From positions 1-14,463 of the forward strand of contig JAQUMG010000020.1 of the NCBI GenBank assembly GCA_028718265.1: DNA of 14,463 nt. The letters are read 5' to 3'. The notes beneath the pieces are model-generated. The model saw nothing but the letters and a program-made list of their open reading frames with translations, was not told where the DNA came from and ran no database searches. The position numbers and the translations under genes were made by a program. The stretch is from Candidatus Omnitrophota bacterium (GTDB lineage: Bacteria > Omnitrophota > Koll11 > JAHIPI01). How positions within the stretch are numbered: position 1 is the stretch's first letter; each line of letters starts with the position of its first letter. Of this stretch, positions 5,907 through 13,489 are shown piece after piece.

Positions 5907-7960
5907 AATTGATAAGCGTAGTGATACCTACATATAATTGCGGAGCATATATAGCTGATGCTATTGATATCGTATTAAATCAAACATACAAAAATATTGA
6001 GATAATAATCGTTGATGATGGTTCCGGTGACGACACTAAGGATATTTTAAGGCGTTACGCCAAATTTAACACGATAAAATTCTTATCTCAAAATAATAAA
6101 GGACCCGCCGCCGCCAGAAATATGGGTGTAAAAGAAGCCGCAGGAGAATATGTGGCCTTCTTGGATGCGGATGATTTATGGGAGAAGGACAAGCTTGAAA
6201 AGTCTGTATATTTTATGGAACACGGAGGATTTGATTGGATCGCAACTGGGTTGAAAAAAATTACGATGGATGGGCAGGTGCTGGACGAGCGTCTGATGAA
6301 AAAAGATGCTTACGGATACAATGCGGCAACGGGAGAATTATACGATTTAAAAAAACGTGTCTTTTCGTATAAATTTGGTCTACCAGTGCATGCGCCTACG
6401 CTGGTGATTAGAAAACATTGTTTTGAGAAAAGCGGCTTATTCGATGAGTCGCTATTAATACATGAAGATACCGACCTCGTACTCAGATTTCAGCAGGATG
6501 GATTAAAAGGCGGCTTTTTAAATGAAATGCTAACTATATACAGATACCGTCCAACTAGTATTACCAAGAATCGGTTCGTAGATAATGCGGACCAGATGTA
6601 TAAAGTTGCAAAAAAACATGCTAAAAAACTAGGGCTTCACAATAAGGACGTTAAGAGAGATTATTCGCAATTACTCTGGGAAGTAGCATCTCGATATTAT
6701 ATTGAGAAGAAGTTACTTCTCACGCTAAAATTTACAATCATGAGTATGTTTTATCAACAAGATATGTTAAAGATGATAAAGATCAAAAAATATGCTGTAA
6801 AAAGTATAACACGAGATAGAGGTCTGCAGAATCCCAAGCGCATCTTATACTATGAACCCTGTTCAGGTTTTGGTGGTTCATCCAATGCCATAGCTAATTT
6901 GATAAAGCATCTTAATAGAAGGGAATACTGCCCAATGCTAGCGATAAGGCATTGCGGCCCACAGTTAGAAAGTATCAAAGATGTCGATGTTATAAAGCTG
7001 AAAGATTATCCTATTGCGCCAAATAATATGGCATCTCTTGCATACGTTATATTTAATGCTATGATCGAAACGGTCCGTATTTATATTCTAATTAAGACAA
7101 AGAAAGTTGCGGTCGTTCATATTAATGTAAATCTAATATCCGGCATACCGCCCGCGATTGCTTCAGGAATAGCCGGAATCCCCTGCATTTGCCACCTAAG
7201 ACAGACAAGGAGGTTGATCAGGCGGGAAAAGATTCTCGTGCCATGGATAACCAGATTTATCGTCCTGAATGGACATGCATATGATATCTATAAGCAGGAT
7301 ATCCCTGAAGAAAAACTTAAGCTCATTTATGACGGCGTGGATCTTGACAGTTTATCCGGTGTTGCTCATGGACGATTCAAAAAGGAAATGAACTTTAATT
7401 CTGACCAATTAGTGGGAATGGTGGGTAGAATAGTTAAAGGTAAAGGCCAAAGAGAATTTATCCTGGCCGCGAAAGCGGTTTTGGAAAAAAGGCCAAAAAC
7501 TAAATTCGTGATTATTGGGGACAGTGCAGGAACGGCGGATGGTTACATGGGAGAGATAAGAACGCTTGTGAGAGAAAGAGGCTTGGAAGGAAATATAACC
7601 CTTACCGGCTGGAGAAAAGATATGAAAGATATTATGGCTGATCTTGATGTCCTGGTTCAGGCGACGACAACATTTCCCGAAGGTTTCGGTCTGACCATAA
7701 TAGAGGCTATGGCACTGTCCAAGCCTGTTATCGCTACAGATATCCCCGGACCATCCGATATAGTAGACGATGGTAGAACGGGATTTCTGGTTCCGGCCGG
7801 AGATATCGCTTCTATGGCGAGACAGATGCTTTGCCTTCTTGAGGATGGAGAATTATGCAGGAAGATGGGGAGCGAAGGCAGGCGTCTTGTTGAAAAGAAA
7901 TTTGATGTAAGAAATACAGTTCAGAATATAGAAGCCATTTACAAAGTGTTATTATCATGA
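5903..7960 (+). CDS. Bifunctional glycosyltransferase: N-terminal GT2 fused to C-terminal GT4
   Basis: A 685-residue two-domain enzyme. Residues 1 to about 240 form a GT-A/GT2 domain: ISVVIPTYNCGAYI, IVDDGS (D38, D39), FLDADDLW (D88-A-D90), and LLIHEDTDLVLR as the catalytic-acid region. A basic linker of about 70 residues follows. From about residue 313 (ILYYEPCSGFGGSSN) to the end is a GT-B/GT4 domain with GMVGRIVKGKGQREF, ILAAKAV, the LTGWRKDM segment and the E-x7-E signature E593/E601 in EGFGLTIIEAM. It could add two sugars in succession. Coupled by ATGA overlaps to genes on both sides. Base composition steps up between the halves: 15 G+C of 60 at 6721-6780 against 35 of 60 at 7141-7200, suggesting the two domains have different histories. 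Frame is continuous, so this is not an annotation join. Confidence 0.9.
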   Translation: MKLISVVIPTYNCGAYIADAIDIVLNQTYKNIEIIIVDDGSGDDTKDILRRYAKFNTIKFLSQNNKGPAAARNMGVKEAAGEYVAFLDADDLWEKDKLEKSVYFMEHGGFDWIATGLKKITMDGQVLDERLMKKDAYGYNAATGELYDLKKRVFSYKFGLPVHAPTLVIRKHCFEKSGLFDESLLIHEDTDLVLRFQQDGLKGGFLNEMLTIYRYRPTSITKNRFVDNADQMYKVAKKHAKKLGLHNKDVKRDYSQLLWEVASRYYIEKKLLLTLKFTIMSMFYQQDMLKMIKIKKYAVKSITRDRGLQNPKRILYYEPCSGFGGSSNAIANLIKHLNRREYCPMLAIRHCGPQLESIKDVDVIKLKDYPIAPNNMASLAYVIFNAMIETVRIYILIKTKKVAVVHINVNLISGIPPAIASGIAGIPCICHLRQTRRLIRREKILVPWITRFIVLNGHAYDIYKQDIPEEKLKLIYDGVDLDSLSGVAHGRFKKEMNFNSDQLVGMVGRIVKGKGQREFILAAKAVLEKRPKTKFVIIGDSAGTADGYMGEIRTLVRERGLEGNITLTGWRKDMKDIMADLDVLVQATTTFPEGFGLTIIEAMALSKPVIATDIPGPSDIVDDGRTGFLVPAGDIASMARQMLCLLEDGELCRKMGSEGRRLVEKKFDVRNTVQNIEAIYKVLLS

Positions 7961-9180
7961 TAAAAACATTACTTTTTTTGTTATTCACAGTAAGTATCCC
8001 TATAGAGTCGAAGGTTGGGAGCTTATTCAATTTCGGCGGTGGGCTTAATTACACTACATTTTTTTTGCTTATTCTTCTATTTTCGTGGTTTTTTAGCACG
8101 CAAAAGAAGGGCGAAGGATTTTTTCTAAAAAATCCTTTAAATGCACCAATTTCTTTATTTGTGATTATTGTATTTGCGTATCTATGGATAGGGCATTTTC
8201 GTCTGGATGCTCCTATATGGGGAAATGAGCTCAATGCCTATAAGAGATTTGTTACGCCATTTATCTTATTCTTCGTTACGGTGAATAATATAAAAGAGAA
8301 GAAGACAATGAAGGTGATCCTCTACGCAATGATATTTACCATATTTCTCATCGCGCTTTTTAGTTGCAAGGAATATGCGAGGAGGGCAGGTGAACATTAC
8401 GCGAGAGGTCTCAGGGTTAGCGTTGTTGGATTACAAACGAACCACTTGGGGGCATTTTTTGCACAGTATCTTCCAGTACCGCTTGCATTTTTTGTGATGA
8501 ACAGTGGTATAGTAAAGCGAGGTGCCTATTTGACCGTTTTTATATTAGGAACAGCTGCTCTTATGGTTACATTTTCAAGGGGTGCCTATCTTTCATTTAT
8601 CGCTGGTTTGAGCGCTATTCTTATTTTTTGCGGTGGCCGCAGGATATGGAAAATTGCGGCTGTAGGTGCTCTTATTATTCTAGTAGTGGTGTGTATTGTA
8701 GGGCCCGATAGGTTCCTTCCTACACCGGTTAGAGAACGGGTCGAATCCATACAGGATAGGTCAGATAGGAGCATAACAAACAGGGAATTAGTCTGGGAAC
8801 AGGCCAGGGAATATATTCGCAAATCACCTATTATAGGGTATGGTTATGGGGCGTCGAAATATCTGCTTTTTATGGATTCTCATAATATGTACTATGATCT
8901 AATGCTTGAAACAGGAATTTTCGGCATTATGGTTTTTTTATGGATTCTTCTCAGGGGATTCTGGCTTGGTCGGAGGTTATATAAAGATAGCAGCGACACT
9001 TTATCCAAAACGGTTGGAATGGCGCTTATGGGTTCACTTTTTGCCCTAGCCGTAGGTAATATCTTCGGAACCCGACTCGACTTGGTAGCAACTAATACGT
9101 ACTTTATGATGCTTCTTGGTATAGCTGTAAGGTTAACTGCTATAAACGCATCTACGCAAATGGGGCATAACAAATCATGA
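7957..9180 (+). CDS. O-antigen ligase/polymerase family membrane protein (probable Wzy)
   Basis: Predicted multi-pass inner-membrane protein of 407 residues, with about ten hydrophobic segments. It carries hallmarks of the Wzy_C/O-antigen ligase family: FSRGAYLSFIAGL (S207 to Y211 onwards), a large polar loop with NRELVWEQAREYIRKSP, then GYGYGASKYL and DSHNMYYDLMLETGIFG with the conserved H309. Beside a Wzx-type flippase it most simply acts as the polymerase that joins flipped repeat units at the periplasmic face. The same family includes WaaL ligases, which transfer finished chains to lipid A core or protein, and sequence alone does not separate them. Start ATG at 7957 overlaps the preceding stop (ATGA), as does its stop with the methyltransferase gene. 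T7 and T8 tracts and a 24-base inverted repeat lie within its first 60 codons. Confidence 0.85.
   Translation: MIKTLLFLLFTVSIPIESKVGSLFNFGGGLNYTTFFLLILLFSWFFSTQKKGEGFFLKNPLNAPISLFVIIVFAYLWIGHFRLDAPIWGNELNAYKRFVTPFILFFVTVNNIKEKKTMKVILYAMIFTIFLIALFSCKEYARRAGEHYARGLRVSVVGLQTNHLGAFFAQYLPVPLAFFVMNSGIVKRGAYLTVFILGTAALMVTFSRGAYLSFIAGLSAILIFCGGRRIWKIAAVGALIILVVVCIVGPDRFLPTPVRERVESIQDRSDRSITNRELVWEQAREYIRKSPIIGYGYGASKYLLFMDSHNMYYDLMLETGIFGIMVFLWILLRGFWLGRRLYKDSSDTLSKTVGMALMGSLFALAVGNIFGTRLDLVATNTYFMMLLGIAVRLTAINASTQMGHNKS
8114..8137. repeat. Perfect 11-bp inverted repeat inside the polymerase gene
   Basis: Arms AAGGATTTTTT (8114-8124) and AAAAAATCCTT (8127-8137) with a 2-base spacer. In RNA it can fold as an AU-rich hairpin. 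It lies within codons for GFFLKNPL, so codon usage for Phe and Lys may explain it; no function is claimed. Confidence 0.75.
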
Positions 9181-10031
9181 TAAAAAAATATGTTTCACAT
9201 TTGATCCCAAGATTTTTAGAAAGACCGCTACGCAGACATATGGAAAAACAACAGCTCTCCCATATACCTGCCGCAGAATGCGAGACTGCACATCTTCTGG
9301 CCGATAAAGAAGTTAATATGGAAAAGATATTTAATTCGTCTGAGATAGAAAAAGAATGGAATTTATTCGTGAAAGAGATTGCTAAATTTAATATTCCTGA
9401 TGGAACCGGAGGAGCAAATCCAGGCGAAGGGAGAGCAATATTTTATCTGATAACCTACTTAAATCCTCATGCTATCCTGGAAATAGGGACACATATTGGC
9501 ACATCCACGGTACACATCGCCGCGGCTATTCGTAACAATAAGAAAATGCTGAATAGTAAGCCGATCAAGTTGCTTTCCGTAGACATAGCCGACGTTAATA
9601 ATTCGTCTACTAGGCCATGGTTAAAGAGTGGGACGACGTATTCTCCATTTGAGATGGTCGACATGCTTAGGTGTTCAGATTTTGTGACTTTTATCAGAAG
9701 TGCTTCTTTGAAATATATGGCTGAATGCAGACAAAAATATGATTTCATATTCCTTGATGGTGACCATAAAGCGAGAACTGTCTATCAGGAAATCCCCGCT
9801 GCCTTGAGATTATTAGAAAAAGGTGGCGTAATCTTACTTCACGACTATTTTCCTAACTTAAAACCATTATGGTCGGATAATTCCGTTATTCCAGGGCCAT
9901 TTCTTGCAACAGAACGCCTAATAGCAGAATGTCAACAAGTGAAGGTTCTGCCACTGGGGAGGCTGCCTTGGCCCACAAAATGTAATACAAATTTAGCAAG
10001 TCTCGCGCTGCTAGTAAGAAAAACTGCTTAA
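9177..10031 (+). CDS. Class I SAM-dependent methyltransferase (Methyltransf_24-like)
   Basis: Predicted soluble methyltransferase of 284 residues. The first ~75 residues are an N-terminal extension rich in charged residues. The Rossmann-like catalytic core begins at ILEIGTHIGTSTVHIA (SAM-binding motif I, E102-I-G-T-H-I-G108), followed by LLSVDIADV with the ribose-binding acidic D136, then YDFIFLDGDHKA (residues 188-198) and GGVILLHDY (H222, D223). The FLDGDH plus HDY pairing is typical of the Methyltransf_24/TylF-like group, where the acidic residues and histidine can bind a metal. In this operon it probably O-methylates a sugar hydroxyl, either as a side-chain decoration or a chain-terminating cap. 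The acceptor is unknown. It is coupled upstream by ATGA and followed by a 16-base gap. Alternative roles in sugar-nucleotide synthesis cannot be excluded. Confidence 0.82.
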   Translation: MIKKYVSHLIPRFLERPLRRHMEKQQLSHIPAAECETAHLLADKEVNMEKIFNSSEIEKEWNLFVKEIAKFNIPDGTGGANPGEGRAIFYLITYLNPHAILEIGTHIGTSTVHIAAAIRNNKKMLNSKPIKLLSVDIADVNNSSTRPWLKSGTTYSPFEMVDMLRCSDFVTFIRSASLKYMAECRQKYDFIFLDGDHKARTVYQEIPAALRLLEKGGVILLHDYFPNLKPLWSDNSVIPGPFLATERLIAECQQVKVLPLGRLPWPTKCNTNLASLALLVRKTA

Positions 10032-10033
10032 GT

Positions 10034-10039
10034 AGAAGG
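10034..10039 (+). promoter_or_regulatory. Ribosome binding site for the GT4-GT4 fusion gene
   Basis: AGAAGG sits 8 bases before the ATG at 10048, in one of the few true intergenic gaps. It indicates independent initiation for the large fusion protein, unlike the coupled genes around it. Confidence 0.65.
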
Positions 10040-10047
10040 TTTTTTAT

Positions 10048-12378
10048 ATGAAGACAAAAGTATTTATCATCGTTGGCCATTTAGGCTCTGGCGGTACACA
10101 ACGCCAGATCGTGGAGTATTTAAAATACGCTGACCGTCAGGTTTTTGAGTTTAAGATAGTGTCATTGGATGATACTTGTAATGTGGTTAAGGATGAGATT
10201 AGCAATTTAGGCTATCAGGTAATAGAAATAAAGCTGCATGGTTTTTTTAGCCCAGGTACATTGTTTAGATTATGGAATCTATTTCGTCTGGAAAAACCGC
10301 ATATTGTGCATACTTACCTATACACGTCCGATTTTTACGGCCGCCTAGCGGGAAAATTGGCGGCAGTGCCGGTCATTATCTCATCTGTGCGCAACATTGA
10401 TGCCTGGCACAAGTGGTACCATCGTTTGGCAGATAGGATATTGTCGCATGTAAGCGATTGCATAGTTATCAATGCAGAAAGTATTAGGCCATATCTCGTG
10501 AAAGACAAAAATATTCCCACAGACAAGATAGTGACTATCCATAATGGCATTGATTTGAAACGTTTTTTAAATCTAAAGTATATGGCTGTAATAAAAAAAT
10601 CACTCGGCATTCCCACTGCTTCTCCTGTAATTGGTATGATCGGCCGTTTTTCGGCGCAGAAAGATTATATGACTTTTTTTGAAACAGCAAAGGAAGTACA
10701 TCAAATTTTCCCCGAAGCTTATTTTTTGGCAGTTGGTGATGGGCCCTTAAAAGAGCGTCTAGCATCTAGCGTTGAGCGTCTAGCGATAAGTAAAAACGTC
10801 ATTTTTACAGGACTAAGAAAGGACATTCCGGATTTAATTAATGCAATGGATATATGCGTTCTTTCAAGCCATTATGAAGGATGTCCGAATGTAATATTGG
10901 AGTATATGGCATGCTCTAAGCCGGTTGTAGCGTCCAATGTAGGCGGCTGCGCAGAATTGGTAATAGACGGGGAAACCGGATTTATCGTAGAGCCTCGAAA
11001 TGCGTCAGTTTTAGCCGATAGAATTATTCAGCTATTAAATAACAACGATTTGAGGCAACAAATGGGGGAGAAAGGGCGGAAGCGAATCGAAAGTCATTTT
11101 TCTGTCGAAAAGATGGTCGCGCAGACAGAAACTCTTTATCGTAAATTAACACAGCCGAGAATAGCATATATATTGTCCCAATTTCCCGTTACCTCTGAAA
11201 CTTTTATTTTAAGAGAAATCAGGGCGCTTCAATCGCGAGGTGTCAACATCAAGATTGTTTCGCTAAAGCCATGCAGGGACAAGATAATTCATCCCGAGGC
11301 CAGGGAACTTATGCGGCATACTTTATACGCGCGCGCCGTTACTTTTGGCGGCTTACGATTTAGTTTTTGTTATCCCGTCAGAGCGCTTAAGACACTTTCG
11401 TATGTCGTAAGCACATATACGTCTAATCCGGTGGGATTAGCAAAGGCATTATATGTATGGCTGGAATGTCTTTCGCTTGCGGATATGATTAAAAGGGACG
11501 GAATTACGCATATTCATAGCCACTGGGCGACCATGCCGACCACCGCGGCTCTAATTTTGTCCAAACTGGCGGGTATCCCATTTAGTTTTACAGCGCATGC
11601 GTGGGATATATTTGTAGATAGTGCCGGATTAGGGGAAAAAATAGAAAAAGCAAAGTTTACAGTTACTTGTACAGAATATAACAGGCAGTTTTTACACGAT
11701 ATCTATCAGAATGGAGATAAGGAAAAGATATATCGCAATTATCATGGAATAGATATTGATAAATTTTCTGCGATTGAAAAACAGAATGAAGATAATATGC
11801 TGCATATTCTTTCTATAGGCCGGCTGGTAGAAACAAAGGGCTTTGAATATCTTATAGAAGCATGCGCTATGTTACGTAACAAGGGAGTACCCTTTGAATG
11901 CACGATAGTCGGAGATGGCCCTCTCGAGGCAAAACTGAGGATGTTAGTTCATGATGAGCGGTTAAATAACCACGTAAAGCTTGCCGGAGCCATGACGCAG
12001 GAAGAGATTAAGCAGCTTTACTGTAGAGCGACGGTATTGATTCAGCCGAGCGTTGTAGCAAAAGATGGGGATCGGGACGGAATCCCTAATGTAATTTTAG
12101 AGGCAATGGCGATGGGCATTCCGATAATAGCAACAGATCTTTCTGGTATCCCTGAAGCAGTGATGGATAACCGGTCCGGCATATTAGTGCCCGAGCGGGA
12201 CATTTATGCGCTTAGCAAGGCGATGGAAACCGTATGGTCTGATATCAAACTAAGAGCTGTGTTGAGCCAGAACGGAAGGCCAATTATCAGAGAGAAATTT
12301 AATATCGAAAAAAATATAGAAGAGTTAATTAATATTTTTGAGCAAAACGACGTTCTGATGGGATGCGGTAATGGTTAA
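10048..12378 (+). CDS. Tandem GT4-GT4 bifunctional glycosyltransferase (C-terminal half WcaL/AmsK-like)
   Basis: A 776-residue protein made of two complete GT-B enzymes. Domain 1 (1 to about 368): GHLGSGGTQRQIVEYL, HTYLYTSDFYGRLAGK, IHNGID, GMIGRFSAQKDY, and the retaining-GT4 signature E277-x7-E285 in EGCPNVILEYM. Domain 2 (about 370-776) opens with RIAYILSQFPVTSETFILRE, the usual N-terminus of WcaL/AmsK-type colanic acid and amylovoran transferases, continues with HIHSHWAT and FTAHAWDI, then SIGRLVETKGFEYL, and has DGIPNVILEAM, where D677 replaces the first Glu of the E-x7-E pair. There is almost no linker: LYRKLTQ ends domain 1 and RIAYIL begins domain 2 at residues 371-372. It probably adds two consecutive sugars with retention of configuration. 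Good ribosome site; 8-base overlap with the next gene. Confidence 0.9.
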   Translation: MKTKVFIIVGHLGSGGTQRQIVEYLKYADRQVFEFKIVSLDDTCNVVKDEISNLGYQVIEIKLHGFFSPGTLFRLWNLFRLEKPHIVHTYLYTSDFYGRLAGKLAAVPVIISSVRNIDAWHKWYHRLADRILSHVSDCIVINAESIRPYLVKDKNIPTDKIVTIHNGIDLKRFLNLKYMAVIKKSLGIPTASPVIGMIGRFSAQKDYMTFFETAKEVHQIFPEAYFLAVGDGPLKERLASSVERLAISKNVIFTGLRKDIPDLINAMDICVLSSHYEGCPNVILEYMACSKPVVASNVGGCAELVIDGETGFIVEPRNASVLADRIIQLLNNNDLRQQMGEKGRKRIESHFSVEKMVAQTETLYRKLTQPRIAYILSQFPVTSETFILREIRALQSRGVNIKIVSLKPCRDKIIHPEARELMRHTLYARAVTFGGLRFSFCYPVRALKTLSYVVSTYTSNPVGLAKALYVWLECLSLADMIKRDGITHIHSHWATMPTTAALILSKLAGIPFSFTAHAWDIFVDSAGLGEKIEKAKFTVTCTEYNRQFLHDIYQNGDKEKIYRNYHGIDIDKFSAIEKQNEDNMLHILSIGRLVETKGFEYLIEACAMLRNKGVPFECTIVGDGPLEAKLRMLVHDERLNNHVKLAGAMTQEEIKQLYCRATVLIQPSVVAKDGDRDGIPNVILEAMAMGIPIIATDLSGIPEAVMDNRSGILVPERDIYALSKAMETVWSDIKLRAVLSQNGRPIIREKFNIEKNIEELINIFEQNDVLMGCGNG
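10753..10784 (+). repeat. Short in-frame duplication (11 bp, 21-bp period)
   Basis: GAGCGTCTAGC occurs at 10753-10763 and again at 10774-10784. The 21-base offset is in frame and gives ERLASSV followed by ERLAISK in the first GT4 domain. Outside the 11 bases the two units differ, so this is either an old duplication or chance. Confidence 0.6.
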
Positions 12379-13489
12379 CGTGCTATATGTAATATTAAAT
12401 CTCGGACAGGGCGGCGCGGAACGAGTCGTCATTGACCTGGCAAAGGGGTTAGACCGGAGCAGGTTCAAACCAATGGTTTGCTGTCTTTATGACAAAGGGC
12501 CTTTTGCGGGCGAGTTGGAGGAGGCAGGGATTAATGTCATGGCCCTGAATAAGAAGCATAGGATAGAGCCGTCCATTATTAAGCGTATTGCCGAAATTGT
12601 TAAAAAGAATAATATAGATGTAGTTCATACGCACCTCTGGGGGCCTAATTTTTGGGGCAGGATTGCTGCGAAGAAAGCGGGCGTCAAAGTTATTATTGCG
12701 ACAGAACACAATGAGGATGTATGGAAGGGCAAACTTTACTTCTTCTTTGATAAATGGCTGGCTGGTTGGACCGACAGAATTATTGTCGTGTCTAAAAACG
12801 TGAAAAGTTTTTATGTCAACAGGGTAGGCCTAGATCCGGCAAAGATAAAAGTGATATACAACGGAATAAATGTTGATAAAAAAAATAGTAGTCATTCCTC
12901 TATATTGCAGTTAAAAAAAGAATTCGGCATAAACGAAGGCGAAGATGTTTTAGCGGTAGTCGGCAGGCTGGTGCCCCAAAAAGGGCACCGCTATTTTCTT
13001 CTTGCGCTTAAAGAGCTTATACGGGAACGCAAGGTAAAAGGTTTGATAGTGGGGGCAGGCTACCTTGAAGGCGAGCTAAAGAGCCTTAGCCGAAGTTTGG
13101 GCTTGGAAAACAGAGTATTATTTACCGGTTTAAGAACGGATGTACAGGGTATTTTAGGTATTGTAAATGCTCTGATTGTGCCGTCCCTAAGAGAAGGTTT
13201 GCCGATAGTCGCATTGGAGGCAATGGCTGCCGGAGTTCCTGTGGTTGCTTCCGAAGTAGGCGGACTTCCCGAAATGATTACTCATGAGGAAACAGGTATA
13301 TTGGTTGAGCCTAAGAATTACCCTGCACTAAAAGAAGCCATCAGTAAGCTCTTAGCGGATGGTTCCTTGTCGAGCTACATAAAAGAGAACGCGAAGAGAA
13401 AAGTCTACAACGAGTTTAGTATCGATAATGCAGTAACAGAAACTCAAGCTCTTTATGAGAAGCTTTACCTGGAGAAAATAGGAAAATGA
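12371..13489 (+). CDS. Family 4 glycosyltransferase
   Basis: A single-domain 372-residue GT-B enzyme. The acceptor-side N-terminal domain starts with LYVILNLGQGGAERVVIDLA and includes VVHTHLWGPNFWGRIAAKKAG and ATEHN; the donor-side C-terminal domain has VIYNGINVDK, AVVGRLVPQKGHRYFL, VLFTGLRTDV and the E275-x7-E283 signature in EGLPIVALEAM, followed by VGGLPEMI. These are standard for retaining GT4 enzymes using UDP- or GDP-sugars. It resembles the first domain of the upstream fusion, consistent with an expanded paralogue set. Its ATG overlaps the previous stop by 8 bases (ATGGTTAA) and its TGA overlaps the following ATG (ATGA), so it should be translationally coupled on both sides. Sugar specificity is not predictable. 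No truncation is seen. Confidence 0.92.
   Translation: MVNVLYVILNLGQGGAERVVIDLAKGLDRSRFKPMVCCLYDKGPFAGELEEAGINVMALNKKHRIEPSIIKRIAEIVKKNNIDVVHTHLWGPNFWGRIAAKKAGVKVIIATEHNEDVWKGKLYFFFDKWLAGWTDRIIVVSKNVKSFYVNRVGLDPAKIKVIYNGINVDKKNSSHSSILQLKKEFGINEGEDVLAVVGRLVPQKGHRYFLLALKELIRERKVKGLIVGAGYLEGELKSLSRSLGLENRVLFTGLRTDVQGILGIVNALIVPSLREGLPIVALEAMAAGVPVVASEVGGLPEMITHEETGILVEPKNYPALKEAISKLLADGSLSSYIKENAKRKVYNEFSIDNAVTETQALYEKLYLEKIGK

Noticed and set aside
7812..8030. Minus-strand open frame across the GT4/Wzy junction
   Set aside because: It is antisense to two motif-supported genes joined by an ATGA overlap and has no recognisable protein features.
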